This document shows positions 1 through 9,004 of a stretch of 64,000 nucleotides of DNA, in pieces; the first letter of the stretch is position 1, and each line of letters begins with the position of its first letter. This DNA comes from Streptantibioticus_A sp037034305 (GTDB lineage Bacteria; Actinomycetota; Actinomycetes; Streptomycetales; Streptomycetaceae), in contig JBAGJY010000023.1 of the NCBI GenBank assembly GCA_037034305.1, positions 43,607 to 107,606 on the forward strand, in the 5' to 3' direction. The notes under the pieces were generated by a model. The model did no database searches and was not told the origin of the DNA. It saw only the letters and a program-made list of their open reading frames with translations. A program made the position numbers and the translations under genes.

Positions 1-429
1 CTCGGCATCGCCTTCATGGGGGTGCTGCCGGGCCTGTTCCAGCGCGAGTTCCGGATCCACAAGCGCCCGTCCATCGGCCTGGCCGGGGCGCCGGTGCTCG
101 GGGTGCTGTTCGGGCTCGGCTGGACGCCGTGCCTGGGACCGACGCTCGCGGCGGTCCAGGCGCTCTCCTTCAACCAGGCGAGCGCGGCCCGCGGTGCCCT
201 GCTCACCGCCGTGTACTGCGTCGGCCTCGGGCTGCCGTTCATCGTCGCCGCGATAGCGTTCCGACGGGCGCTCGGCGCCTTCGCGTTCGTCAAGCGGCAC
301 TACGCGTGGGTGATGCGGATCGGCGGCGGCATGCTGGTGGTGGTCGGTGTGCTGCTGGTGACGGGGGCCTGGGACCGGATCGTCTCCCAGATGCAGACCT
401 GGGCCACCGGCTTCAATGTGGGGATCTGA
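1..429 (+). CDS. ccdA: Cytochrome c biogenesis protein CcdA, C-terminal part
   Basis: The reading frame is open from the first base, so the gene starts before the window; only about 142 C-terminal residues are visible. It contains hydrophobic segments and the WTPCLGPTL motif with the conserved membrane cysteine of the CcdA/DsbD family. CcdA passes electrons across the membrane from thioredoxin to reduce extracytoplasmic apocytochrome c thiols. The stop is followed within 4 bases by resB and then ccsB, the usual System II cytochrome c maturation order, which supports the call. Confidence 0.9.
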   Translation, partial: LGIAFMGVLPGLFQREFRIHKRPSIGLAGAPVLGVLFGLGWTPCLGPTLAAVQALSFNQASAARGALLTAVYCVGLGLPFIVAAIAFRRALGAFAFVKRHYAWVMRIGGGMLVVVGVLLVTGAWDRIVSQMQTWATGFNVGI

Positions 430-432
430 TTG

Positions 433-2151
433 ATGAGCACGACGGACACCAGCACCGGCTCCGGTGCGGACGGCGCCGCCGAGGCGCTGAGCACCGCGCC
501 GCGGGAGGACGGCGACACCACCGGCGACGCTCCGAACCTGCCGAAGCTCGGCGTCATCGGCTGGCTGCGCTGGTTCTGGCGGCAGTTGACGTCGATGCGG
601 GTCGCGCTGATCCTGCTGTTCCTGCTGTCGCTGGCGGCCATCCCCGGCTCGCTCGTCCCGCAGGAGGGCACCGACCCGGTCAAGGTCTCGGACTTCCTCA
701 AGGCGCACACCACGCTCGGCCCGGTCTACACCAAGCTCGGGCTGTTCCACGTCTACAGCTCGGTGTGGTTCTCCGCGATCTACATCCTGCTGTTCGTCTC
801 GCTGGCGGGCTGCATCATCCCGCGCAGCTGGCAGTTCGTCGGCCAGCTGCGCTCCCAGCCGCCGCGTGCCCCGCGCAGGCTGGACCGGATGCCCGCCTAC
901 GCGACCTGGCACACCGACGCCACGCCGCAGGACGTACTCGACGCGACCCGCGACACGCTGCGCGGACGGCGTTACCGGGTGGCGCCCGGCGACGACTCGG
1001 TCGCCGCCGAGAAGGGCTATCTGCGCGAGGCCGGGAACCTGGTGTTCCACATCGCCCTGTTCGGGCTGCTGATCGCGTTCGCCATCGGCACGCTGTACAA
1101 GTCGGACGGCAACAAGCTGGTCGTCACCGGCGGCGGCTTCACCAACAACCAGACGCAGTACGACGACCTGAAGCACGGCGCGTTCTTCGACCCGGACAAC
1201 ATGGCCCCGTTCGGCTTCACGCTGAACGCGTTCCACGCCACGTACGAGACGTCCGGACCGCAGAAGGGCACTCCGCGCAGCTACTCCGCCGACATCACGT
1301 ACTTCGGCCCGGACGGCAAGAACCACAAGCGGGTCATCCACGTCAACGACCCGCTGAACGTGGCGGGCAACAAGGTCTATCTGACCTCGCACGGCTACTC
1401 GATGGTGGTCACGGTCCGCGACGGCCAGGGCAACGTCGCCTACAGCGGGCCGGTGCCGTTCCTGCCGCTGGACGGAAACGTCACCTCGCAGGGCGTCGTC
1501 AAGGTGCCGGACGCGGTGGGCAAGGACGGCAAGCGCGACCAGCTGGGTTTCGCCGGACTGTTCACCCCCACCACGGTGATCGACCCGGTGAACGGTCCGC
1601 ACTCGGTCTTCCCGGCGCTGGAGCGCCCCGCGCTGTTCATCACCGGCTACCACGGTGACCTGGGCATGGACAGCGGTCTGGCGCAGAACGTCTACCAGCT
1701 CGACACCAGCAACAAGAACCTCCAGCAGTTCAAGGACGCCAAGGGCGACCCGATCCGCCAGCTGATGGTGCCCGGCGACACCTGGACGCTGCCGGGTGGC
1801 GCCGGGTCGATCACGTTCAACCGCATCGACAGTTGGGCCAACTTCGAGATCGTCCACCAGCCGGGCAACTCGCTCGCCCTCGGCAGCGCCGTGTGCATGC
1901 TGGTCGGGCTCGCCGGTTCGCTGTTCATCCAGCGCCGCCGGGTGTGGGTACGCGCCGGGCGTACGCAGGACGGCCGCACCCTCGTCGAGCTGGCCGGGCT
2001 CGGCCGCAGCGAGTCCCGCAAGGTCGCCGAGGAGCTGTCGGAGCTGGTGTCCGCCGTACACGCCAAGGCGCCCACCGCGGCCGAAGAACCGCAAGAATCC
2101 CAGCCGGACTCCCTGCCAGATGGGGACCACTCGGACAAGGAGCAGTCGTGA
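433..2151 (+). CDS. resB: System II cytochrome c biogenesis protein ResB
   Basis: About 573 residues. Membrane segments are visible near residues 55-75, 112-133 and 203-224, then a long extracytoplasmic domain, a fourth membrane segment near 475-497 and an acidic cytoplasmic tail. This is the ResB/Ccs1 layout: with CcsB it forms the heme delivery and ligation complex that attaches heme to apocytochrome c outside the membrane. The start is ATG 433 behind a weak GGGGAT; a TTG at 430 is a possible alternative. The stop overlaps the ccsB start as GTGA. Confidence 0.92.
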   Translation: MSTTDTSTGSGADGAAEALSTAPREDGDTTGDAPNLPKLGVIGWLRWFWRQLTSMRVALILLFLLSLAAIPGSLVPQEGTDPVKVSDFLKAHTTLGPVYTKLGLFHVYSSVWFSAIYILLFVSLAGCIIPRSWQFVGQLRSQPPRAPRRLDRMPAYATWHTDATPQDVLDATRDTLRGRRYRVAPGDDSVAAEKGYLREAGNLVFHIALFGLLIAFAIGTLYKSDGNKLVVTGGGFTNNQTQYDDLKHGAFFDPDNMAPFGFTLNAFHATYETSGPQKGTPRSYSADITYFGPDGKNHKRVIHVNDPLNVAGNKVYLTSHGYSMVVTVRDGQGNVAYSGPVPFLPLDGNVTSQGVVKVPDAVGKDGKRDQLGFAGLFTPTTVIDPVNGPHSVFPALERPALFITGYHGDLGMDSGLAQNVYQLDTSNKNLQQFKDAKGDPIRQLMVPGDTWTLPGGAGSITFNRIDSWANFEIVHQPGNSLALGSAVCMLVGLAGSLFIQRRRVWVRAGRTQDGRTLVELAGLGRSESRKVAEELSELVSAVHAKAPTAAEEPQESQPDSLPDGDHSDKEQS

Positions 2152-3224
2152 CCATCGCCGCCGGGGTCAACGAGAGCTTGGCCAGTATCAGCAACTACCT
2201 GGTGTACTCGGCGATCACCGTCTACACCCTGGCCTTCCTCGCCCATATCGCCGAGTGGACCTTCGGCAGCCGCAGCCGGGTGGCGCGCACCGCCCGGGCG
2301 GTCACCGAGTCGGCCGCCGCCCCCGCCGCTCCGGCGGTACGGGTGGCACAGCGCGGCGGTGGTACGACCGTGCTGGACCGCCCGAAGGTGGTGACCCGCG
2401 ACGGTTCCGAGGACCGCGGTGCCGTCGACGGTCCGGGCGCCGCGGGCAACAGTGAGCAGGGCGACCTGTACGGGCGGATCGCGATCTCGCTGACCGTGCT
2501 CGCCTGGCTGCTGCACCTCGGCGGGGTGGTGGCCCGCGCGCTGTCCGTGCAGCGGGCGCCGTGGGGCAACATGTACGAGTTCTCCACCACGTTGGGCCTG
2601 GTCGCGGTCGGGCTGTACCTGTTGCTGCTGGCGCTCGGCAAGAACGTCCGCTGGGTCGGGCTGTTCCTGACCACCACGGTGCTGCTGGACCTGGGCCTGG
2701 CGGTCACGGTGCTGTACGCGGACTCCGACCAGCTGGTGCCCGCGCTGCACTCGTACTGGCTGTGGATCCACGTCAGTTGCGCGATCATCTGCGGCGCCGC
2801 GTTCCACCTGGGCGCGCTGGCCACCTTCCTCTACCTGTTCCGTGACGGGTACGAGGTGCGGCTGGCGGAGGGCCGGGTCGGCAGGCTGGACTCCATGCTG
2901 GAGCGGCTGCCCGCCGCGGCGACGCTGGACAAGTTCGCGTACCGGATCAACGCGGCGATCTTCCCGCTGTGGACGTTCACCATCATCGCGGGATCGATCT
3001 GGGCCGAGTCGGCGTGGGGCCGGTACTGGGGCTGGGACCCCACGGAGACCTGGTCGTTCATCACCTGGGTCGCGTACGCGTGCTACCTGCACGCCCGCGC
3101 CACCGCGGGCTGGAAGGGCCGCAAGGCGGCCTACCTCTGCCTGATCGCCTTCGGCTGCTTCCTGTTCAACTACTACTGCGTCAACATCTTCATCGTCGGC
3201 AAGCACAGCTACGCCGGGCTGTGA
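2148..3224 (+). CDS. ccsB: Heme transporter/cytochrome c synthase subunit CcsB (ResC)
   Basis: 358 residues from GTG 2148, which overlaps the resB stop as GTGA. The start is preferred over a longer upstream frame because it gives the family length and translational coupling. There are multiple membrane helices, and near residues 285-300 the tryptophan-rich heme motif WGRYWGWDPTETW typical of CcsB/ResC/CcmC. It works with ResB to export heme and ligate it to cytochrome c. A variable, polar stretch after the first helix (about residues 45-105) is typical of actinobacterial versions. It is the last gene of the operon; a hairpin spans its stop codon. Confidence 0.93.
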   Translation: MTIAAGVNESLASISNYLVYSAITVYTLAFLAHIAEWTFGSRSRVARTARAVTESAAAPAAPAVRVAQRGGGTTVLDRPKVVTRDGSEDRGAVDGPGAAGNSEQGDLYGRIAISLTVLAWLLHLGGVVARALSVQRAPWGNMYEFSTTLGLVAVGLYLLLLALGKNVRWVGLFLTTTVLLDLGLAVTVLYADSDQLVPALHSYWLWIHVSCAIICGAAFHLGALATFLYLFRDGYEVRLAEGRVGRLDSMLERLPAAATLDKFAYRINAAIFPLWTFTIIAGSIWAESAWGRYWGWDPTETWSFITWVAYACYLHARATAGWKGRKAAYLCLIAFGCFLFNYYCVNIFIVGKHSYAGL

Positions 3225-3235
3225 GCCCGGCGTAG
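3209..3235 (+). terminator. Hairpin spanning the ccsB stop codon
   Basis: CTACGCCGGGCT (3209-3220) is the exact reverse complement of AGCCCGGCGTAG (3224-3235), giving a 12-bp perfect stem with a 3-base loop. The stop codon TGA 3222-3224 lies in the loop and at the base of the right arm. No U-tract follows. Inferred to end or stabilise the ccd-res transcript. Confidence 0.7.
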
Positions 3236-3256
3236 CACGGCTCGCCGTGGGGGGCC

Positions 3257-3466
3257 GGGGGCTTCGCCCCAGACCCCTTCTCCGGGGGCTTTGCCCCCAG
3301 GGCCCCCTTTTGGGGCTTTGCCCCCGGGGCTTGTTCGGGGCTTTGCCGTCAGGACCCGTTCGGGGCTTCGCCCCCAGGCCCCCGTTGGGGGCTTTGCCCC
3401 CGGGGCTTGTTCGGGGCTTCGCCCTCAGGAACCTTTCGGGGCTTCGCCCCGGCCCCCGTTCGGGGG
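3257..3466. repeat. Array of short GC-rich hairpin repeats
   Basis: This intergenic block between convergent genes holds at least seven units of the form GGGGCTTYGCCCC, for example 3257-3270, 3284-3298, 3312-3324, 3362-3374, 3387-3401 and 3438-3450. Each is a small inverted repeat. A larger unit containing GGGGCTTTGCCCCCGGGG is repeated exactly with a 76-bp period (3312-3343 and 3388-3419). Short frames through it are low-complexity and are not taken as genes. Confidence 0.8.
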
Positions 3467-3474
3467 CGGTCTGA

Positions 3475-3510
3475 AGGGGCGCGGGGAACTGCGCGACCAG
3501 CCGCGACGGT
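3475..3510. repeat. Copy of a dispersed Streptomyces intergenic motif
   Basis: The block contains GCGCGGGGAACTGCGCGA followed by CCAGCCGCGACGG. I recognise this string as a frequently repeated intergenic motif in Streptomyces genomes; its function is unknown. It sits directly after the GC-rich hairpin array and before the end of the phospholipase gene. Confidence 0.5.
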
Positions 3511-3572
3511 GCCGCGGATGATCGAGCCGCACCTCCAGCGGAGCGCTTAGGCGGAGCGCTCCGGGGGAGCGC

Positions 3573-5000
3573 CTAGCGGCGGTGGCGGTGGCCCGGTTCC
3601 TGGTGGGGTGGGGTCTGGCGGGAGCCCGGCAGGGTGGGCTTGGGCAGGTGCGCCACCTCCCATTGCGCCTCGGCGAGTTGCTCCGCGGTGTCCGTGGGCA
3701 GGCCCGGCGGCCGAGCGGCCGCCGAGTCCCAGCCGAAGGCGGACGTGAGGTCGCCGAACGTACGCCGCCGCCACTGGCTGATGTTGGGCTCGCTCACCCC
3801 GGTGAACCGTTCGAGGAACCGCAGCACCGAGGTGTGGTCGAACGCCTCACCGGCCGCCCAACCGCCCACCGTCCAGGGCGAGATGATGATGCACGGCACC
3901 CGGAAGCCCGCCCCGATCGGCAGCCCGTCGATGAACTCGTCCGGCGTCCCCTGCTTCGGCGTGGGCGGCGGAACGTGGTCGAACAGGCCGTCGTTCTCGT
4001 CGTAGTTGAGGATGAACGCGGTCTTCGCCCACACCTTCGGGTTGGCGGCCACCGCCTCGATCTTCGATGCGACGAAGTCCGCTCCGGCGGCGGGCAGGTA
4101 GTCCGGGTGCTCCGACTGGTAGCTGGTCGGGATGATCCAGGAGACCGCGGGCAACTGGTCGCTGCGGGCGTCCTCCTCGAACGCGCCCGCGGACCGGTAC
4201 CGCATGCCGCGTTCGTAGAGCGGGTCACCGGGCCTGGCATCCTGGAAGCTCTGGAAGTTCTCCAGCATGTTGCAGCCGTAGTTGTCCAGCTCCTGGTACA
4301 CCTGCCAGCTGATCCCGGCGTCCTCCAGCCGCTCCGCGTAGGTGGTCCAGCGGTACGGCGACGGCGCGTCGTTGGTGATGATGGGGCCGCCGTGGGTGCC
4401 GTTCGGGTCGTTGGTGCCCGTCATCCAGAACAGCCGGTTGGGCCAGGTCGGACCGAAGACCGAGCAGAAGTAGTTGTCGCAGATGGTGAACGCCTCCGCG
4501 AGGGCGAACTGGAACGGGATGTCCTCGCGGGTGTGGTAGCCCATCACATACGGGCCGTTGACGCCGTCCGCCGCCCGGTGCGCGGGCAGCCACCTGTCCA
4601 TCCGGCCGTGGTTCCACGCCCGGTGCTGCACCTCCCAGGCGTGGCTGGTGGACGGGATCGACTGGGCGCTGGACTTGCGGGTGTCGAGGTGGAAGGGGAG
4701 CAGATATCCGTCGGGGTTCTCCGCGTCCGGCTGGTAGAACACCGAACGCCCGGTGCTGAGCCGCAGCGCGTCGGGGTCGGCGAAACCCCGTACGCCCTTG
4801 AGGGTGCCGAAGTAGTGGTCGAAGGACCGGTTCTCCTGCATCAGCAGGACCACGTGTTCGATGTCCGCCAGCGAGCCGTGCCGGGCCGGTCCGGCCGCGA
4901 CCGCCCGCTGGACGCTCGGCGGCAGTAGGGACAGCGCCGCGGCGCCGCCGAGTGCGCCCGCCGCCGAGCCGAGGAGTCTGCGTCGGGTGATGTCGGGCAT
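3573..5000 (-). CDS. Tat-exported phospholipase C-type phosphoesterase
   Basis: 475 residues. The N-terminus has a twin-arginine signal (RRRLLGS near residues 6-12) with a hydrophobic Ala/Leu stretch and Ala-Ala cleavage region near 35. The mature part shows phosphoesterase family (PF04185) motifs: ENRSFDHYFG near 55-65, GPTWPNRLFW, NYDENDGLFDHV and DHTSVLRFLERF. Members hydrolyse phospholipids or phosphate esters outside the cell, often during phosphate limitation. The length matches the shorter members without the extra C-terminal domains of haemolytic-type PLCs. The precise substrate cannot be read from sequence. Confidence 0.85.
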   Translation of the reverse strand: MPDITRRRLLGSAAGALGGAAALSLLPPSVQRAVAAGPARHGSLADIEHVVLLMQENRSFDHYFGTLKGVRGFADPDALRLSTGRSVFYQPDAENPDGYLLPFHLDTRKSSAQSIPSTSHAWEVQHRAWNHGRMDRWLPAHRAADGVNGPYVMGYHTREDIPFQFALAEAFTICDNYFCSVFGPTWPNRLFWMTGTNDPNGTHGGPIITNDAPSPYRWTTYAERLEDAGISWQVYQELDNYGCNMLENFQSFQDARPGDPLYERGMRYRSAGAFEEDARSDQLPAVSWIIPTSYQSEHPDYLPAAGADFVASKIEAVAANPKVWAKTAFILNYDENDGLFDHVPPPTPKQGTPDEFIDGLPIGAGFRVPCIIISPWTVGGWAAGEAFDHTSVLRFLERFTGVSEPNISQWRRRTFGDLTSAFGWDSAAARPPGLPTDTAEQLAEAQWEVAHLPKPTLPGSRQTPPHQEPGHRHRR

Positions 5001-5080
5001 GGGTATCCCTCTCCCTCGAATCGCGTACGCCCTCTCCGGGCCTTCGCCGACTCTCCTGCGCCGATCGGATCGGAGGGAGG

Positions 5081-5108
5081 AGCAATTGCGTTAACTATGC
5101 AGCAATTG
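5081..5108 (-). promoter_or_regulatory. Spaced direct repeats upstream of the phospholipase gene
   Basis: AGCAATTG occurs exactly at 5081-5088 and again at 5101-5108, 20 bp apart (two helical turns), in an AT-rich patch about 80 bp upstream of the start at 5000. Such spacing fits a dimeric regulator. It does not match the PHO box I know (GTTCACC repeats), so the regulator is unknown. Confidence 0.35.
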
Positions 5109-5200
5109 ACCGTGTACGGATGAGGCTTTGGGGATGGTTCGGCGTGTCGTGGGCGCGCCGTACCCGCTGGTGGCGGTGCGGCCGTCAGCGGTCCTCGGGG

Positions 5201-5632
5201 TCAGGGCGCGGAGGGTGAGGTGCCGTCAGCTCCGGAGCCGCCGTCCTGCTTGCGGCGCAGCTCCTCCTCGCGGCGGCGCAGGTCCGCCTCCCACTCCTTG
5301 AGCGTGGCCTCGTCGCGCTGGTTGGCCAGGCTCAACGAGCGCAGGAACTCGGGGTTGTCGTCCGGCGCGACCCAGTGCGTCGGCTCGTCGGCAGCCGGGT
5401 ACCACAAGCCCGCGCCGCCCATCTCGGGTCCGGCGCCGCGCAGTCCCGCGCGCGGGCGTCCCGCGGCCAGCCAGGCGATCGGCCCGATCAGCACCTCCCC
5501 GAACAGCAGGATGACGAGCACCCACACCACCTTGGGCAGGTTGCGCACCTGCTGCTCGGGCGTGTTCAGGCAGTCGATGAACGCGAAGATCCACAGCGCG
5601 AGCACCAGCAGGAAGGGCAGATACCTGATCAT
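5201..5632 (-). CDS. Small membrane protein with PLD nuclease N-terminal-like domain
   Basis: 143 residues from ATG 5632 (MIRYLPFL). A longer frame reaches 5734 but its first 34 residues are low-complexity Arg-rich. Two hydrophobic helices (about residues 4-20 and 33-53) flank the ID.LN.PEQQVRNLPK segment typical of the PLDc_N domain, a short membrane domain also found at the start of cardiolipin synthases. No catalytic HKD motif follows; the rest is a charged tail with RRREEELRRKQ. Function unknown. It is divergent from the menaquinone decarboxylase gene. Confidence 0.75.
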   Translation of the reverse strand: MIRYLPFLLVLALWIFAFIDCLNTPEQQVRNLPKVVWVLVILLFGEVLIGPIAWLAAGRPRAGLRGAGPEMGGAGLWYPAADEPTHWVAPDDNPEFLRSLSLANQRDEATLKEWEADLRRREEELRRKQDGGSGADGTSPSAP

Positions 5633-5811
5633 GCCGACGCGGTCCCCCTGAGTACGGCGAAGGGCCGCGGACGGCCCAGTGACGTGGTCAAGGGTAGACC
5701 GGGCGGGTCGCCGGACGCCTCGTCGGCGGCGCACCCACCGACAGGCGCGCTGAACACCGTGCCGTGCGCCCGGCGGCGAGCGGCGAGACCCGATGTCGGA
5801 TACTGGAACGC

Positions 5812-7269
5812 ATGGCTTACGACGATCTTCGCTCGTTCCTGAGGGCGCTGGAGCGGGACGGTGACCTCAAGCGCATCAAGGTCGAGGTCGACCCCTGTCT
5901 GGAGGTCGGCGAGATCGTCGATCGGGTGAACAAGGCGGGTGGCCCCGCCCTGCTGTTCGAGAACGTACGCGGCTGCGCCATGCCGCTGGCGATGAACGTC
6001 TTCGGCACCGACCGGCGCCTTCTCAAGGCGCTCGGGCTGAACTCCTACGACGACATCAGCGAGAAGATCGCGGGACTGCTCAAGCCCGAACTGCCGCACG
6101 GCTTCACCGGTGTGCGCGAGGCGTTCGGCAAGCTCGCCGGGATGACGCACGTACCGCCGAAGAAGGTCAAGCCGGGCGACGCGCCGGTACAGGAGGTCGT
6201 GCTCACCGGCGACCAGGTGGACCTGGAGAAGCTGCCCGCGCTGTTCACCTGGCCGCAGGACGGCGGCTCCTTCTTCAACCTCGGCCTGACGCACACCAAG
6301 GACCCGGAGACCGGGGTGCGCAACCTCGGCCTCTACCGGTTGCAGCGGCACGACGCGCGGACCATCGGCATGCACTGGCAGATCCACAAGGACAGCCGCA
6401 ACCACTACCAGGTCGCCCAGCGGCGCGGTGAGCGGCTGCCGGTGGCCATCGCGTTCGGCTGTCCGCCCGCGGTGACCTACGCGGCCACCGCGCCGCTGCC
6501 CGGTGACATCGACGAGTACCTGTTCGCGGGGTTCGTCCAGGGCAGGCGGGTGGAGATGGTGGACTGCAAGACGGTGCCGCTCCAGGTCCCGGCCGCCGCC
6601 GAGGTGGTCCTGGAGGGCTGGCTGGAGCCCGGAAGGACGCTGCCGGAGGGGCCGTTCGGCGACCACACCGGCTTCTACACCCCGCAGGAGCCGTTCCCGG
6701 CGCTGACCATCGACTGTGTGACGACGCGTCGGCGGCCGCTGCTGCAGTCGATCGTGGTGGGCCGCCCGCCGACCGAGGACGGGCCGCTGGGCAAGGCCAC
6801 CGAGCGCTTCTTCCTGCCGCTGTTGAAGGTCATCGTCCCGGACATCGTCGACTACGACCTGCCCGAGGCGGGCGGCTTCCACAACTGCGCGATCGTCTCG
6901 ATCGACAAGAAGTACCCCAAGCACGCCCAGAAGGTGATGCACGCCATCTGGGGAGCGCACATGATGTCGCTCACCAAACTCATCATCGTGGTCGACTCGG
7001 ACTGCGATGTGCACGACTACCACGAGGTCGCCTGGCGGGCGTTCGGCAACACCGACTACTCGCGCGACCTGACCGTGGTCGAAGGTCCCGTCGACCATCT
7101 TGACCACGCCTCCTACCAGCAGTTCTGGGGCGGCAAGGCAGGTATCGACGCGACCCGGAAACTGCCCGAGGAGGGCTACACCCGCGACGGCGGCTGGCCG
7201 GAGATGGTCGTCTCCGACCCGCAGACCGCGGCGCGGGTGACACGGCGATGGAAGGAGTACGGGCTGTGA
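5812..7269 (+). CDS. Menaquinone biosynthesis UbiD-family decarboxylase (SCO4490 type)
   Basis: 485 residues, the usual UbiD length, with the conserved block PEGPFGDHTGFYTP near residue 280. UbiD enzymes use prenylated FMN, supplied by UbiX, to decarboxylate aromatic acids. In the futalosine route this member is proposed to decarboxylate the prenylated dihydroxynaphthoate precursor. The start ATG 5812 lacks a ribosome binding site; GATACT lies 7 bases before it, consistent with a leaderless transcript. The stop overlaps the mqnP start, so the two are translationally coupled. Confidence 0.92.
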   Translation: MAYDDLRSFLRALERDGDLKRIKVEVDPCLEVGEIVDRVNKAGGPALLFENVRGCAMPLAMNVFGTDRRLLKALGLNSYDDISEKIAGLLKPELPHGFTGVREAFGKLAGMTHVPPKKVKPGDAPVQEVVLTGDQVDLEKLPALFTWPQDGGSFFNLGLTHTKDPETGVRNLGLYRLQRHDARTIGMHWQIHKDSRNHYQVAQRRGERLPVAIAFGCPPAVTYAATAPLPGDIDEYLFAGFVQGRRVEMVDCKTVPLQVPAAAEVVLEGWLEPGRTLPEGPFGDHTGFYTPQEPFPALTIDCVTTRRRPLLQSIVVGRPPTEDGPLGKATERFFLPLLKVIVPDIVDYDLPEAGGFHNCAIVSIDKKYPKHAQKVMHAIWGAHMMSLTKLIIVVDSDCDVHDYHEVAWRAFGNTDYSRDLTVVEGPVDHLDHASYQQFWGGKAGIDATRKLPEEGYTRDGGWPEMVVSDPQTAARVTRRWKEYGL

Positions 7270-8189
7270 GCGTTGAGTCGGCGGCCCCGGATCTGTTCGG
7301 ACCGGAGCCCGCGCCGCCCGGAAGGATCAAGGCGTTCCTGCGGCTGGTGATGATCGAGCACTCGGTCTTCGCGCTGCCCTTCGCCTACATCGCCGCGCTC
7401 ACCGCCATGCAGGAACGAACCGCCTCCGTCCACTGGTGGCAGCTGCTCCTGGTGACCGTGGCGATGGTGGGGATGCGGACCTTCGCGATGGCCTGCAACC
7501 GGATCATCGACCGGGAGATCGACGCCCGCAACCCGCGGACCGCGGGCCGCGAACTGGTCACCGGCGCGGTCTCGGTGCGCTCCGCGTGGACCGGCGCGCT
7601 GGTCGCCCTGGTGGTCTTCCTGGCCGCCGCCGCGTCGCTCAACACGCTGTGCCTGCTGCTCGCGCCGCTGGCCGTGGTGCCGATGGTGGTCTATCCGTAC
7701 GGGAAGCGGTTCACCAACTTCCCGCACGCCATCCTCGGGCTGGCCCAGGCGATCGGCCCGATCGGCGCATGGCTCGCGGTGACCGGCAGCTGGTCGTGGG
7801 ACGCGGTGATCCTCGGGCTCGCGGTGGGCGTGTGGATCGGCGGCTTCGACCTGATCTTCGGCTGCCAGGACGTGGCGGCCGACCGGGCGCACGGTGTGAA
7901 GTCGGTACCGGCCCGCTTCGGCATCGCCGCCGCGCTGCACGGCGCCCGGGCCTGCCATGTGGTGACCACCGCGCTGCTCGCCTGGTACGGGGTCGCCTCC
8001 GGTGCCGGTGCCTTCTGGTGGATCGGCCTGCTGGTCGTCGCCGTCGCGTTCTGCTACGAGCACTCGATCGTCAAGCCGCGCGACCTGTCCAGGCTGAACC
8101 GGGCGTTCTTCACGGTCAACGGGTTCATCGGCATCGCCCTGTTCGTCTGCGCGCTGCTCGACCTGCTGACCCGCGGCCTCGCCGCCTGA
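7266..8189 (+). CDS. mqnP: Menaquinone prenyltransferase MqnP (UbiA family)
   Basis: 307 residues from GTG 7266, chosen because AAGGAG lies 10 bases upstream and the start overlaps the preceding stop as GTGA. Eight or nine membrane helices are expected. Both UbiA diphosphate/Mg motifs are present: NRIIDREID near residue 80 and DLIFGCQDVAADRAHG near 197. It transfers the polyprenyl chain to the naphthoate head group in the membrane. Clustering with UbiD and UbiX homologues identifies it as the futalosine-pathway MqnP rather than a heme or ubiquinone enzyme. Confidence 0.92.
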   Translation: MSVESAAPDLFGPEPAPPGRIKAFLRLVMIEHSVFALPFAYIAALTAMQERTASVHWWQLLLVTVAMVGMRTFAMACNRIIDREIDARNPRTAGRELVTGAVSVRSAWTGALVALVVFLAAAASLNTLCLLLAPLAVVPMVVYPYGKRFTNFPHAILGLAQAIGPIGAWLAVTGSWSWDAVILGLAVGVWIGGFDLIFGCQDVAADRAHGVKSVPARFGIAAALHGARACHVVTTALLAWYGVASGAGAFWWIGLLVVAVAFCYEHSIVKPRDLSRLNRAFFTVNGFIGIALFVCALLDLLTRGLAA

Positions 8190-8216
8190 CGCGGCGTCAG
8201 GTCAGGTGTGACGGGC

Positions 8217-8825
8217 TCAGGGTATGAGCTCGCCGGTGCGGCGCTCCCGGAACAGGAACGCCGCGAGCACACCCCCCACCAGGCCGAACAGATGCCCCTG
8301 CCAGGAGACCCCGGTCGCGTTCGGCAGTACGCCCCACAGGATCGAGCCGTAGACCACCGCCACCACCACGCCCAGCGCGATGTCCAGCGGGCGCCGGTCG
8401 ACGAAACCGCGCACCACCAGATACGCGAACAACCCGAAGATCAGGCCGGAGGCCCCCGCCGTGTTGGTGCCGGACGGCGCCACCAGCCACACGCCGAGCC
8501 CGCTGACGACGATGATCAGCAGCGAGATGGCGAGGAACCGGCCTATGCCGCGCAGCGCGGCGAGGAAGCCGAGGACCAGCAGCGGCAGGCTGTTCGCCGC
8601 GACATGCCCGAAGCCGAAGTGCACGAACGCCGCCGGGACGATGTCCAGCAGCCCGCGGGCCTGCCGGGGCACTATCCCGAAGTGGTCCAGCGCGCCGTGC
8701 GACACCGCGTCCACGGCCTCCAGCACCCACAGCAGCGCCACCCAGCCCGCCATGAGCGCGCCCGCCGCGACCACGTTCGACAACCCGCCGCCGCTCGGGC
8801 GCACGGTCTTCGCATACGCCACCAT
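8217..8825 (-). CDS. Rhomboid-family intramembrane serine protease
   Basis: 202 residues from ATG 8825; a longer frame upstream is Pro/Arg-rich and lacks a better start. Six hydrophobic segments are visible. The active-site serine motif GASG lies in GTNTAGASGLIFGL, and the partner histidine in WQGHLFGLVGG near the C-terminus. The loop segment VHFGFGHVAANSLPLLVLG contains the family His-x3-Asn pattern. It should cleave transmembrane substrates; the targets are unknown. The gene ends 28 bp from the end of mqnP and diverges from ubiX. Confidence 0.85.
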   Translation of the reverse strand: MVAYAKTVRPSGGGLSNVVAAGALMAGWVALLWVLEAVDAVSHGALDHFGIVPRQARGLLDIVPAAFVHFGFGHVAANSLPLLVLGFLAALRGIGRFLAISLLIIVVSGLGVWLVAPSGTNTAGASGLIFGLFAYLVVRGFVDRRPLDIALGVVVAVVYGSILWGVLPNATGVSWQGHLFGLVGGVLAAFLFRERRTGELIP

Positions 8826-9004
8826 CTCGCTGCCCCCTCGGTCCCCCTCGAACCCCGTCGGCCTCCTGCGCCCCGGCCCGCTCCCGCGCGCCCCCGGTCC
8901 GTGCCCTGGGCGGCCCGGTCCCCGGTCGTCAGAGGTGCTTCCACCGTAGACAACGGGTCTGACATCCGTCCCGGTTCCGTGCCCGCAGGCGGTTGTGCGG
9001 GCAT

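Noticed and set aside
3257..3466. CRISPR array
   Set aside because: The repeats are short self-complementary GC units without uniform unique spacers, and there are no cas genes nearby.
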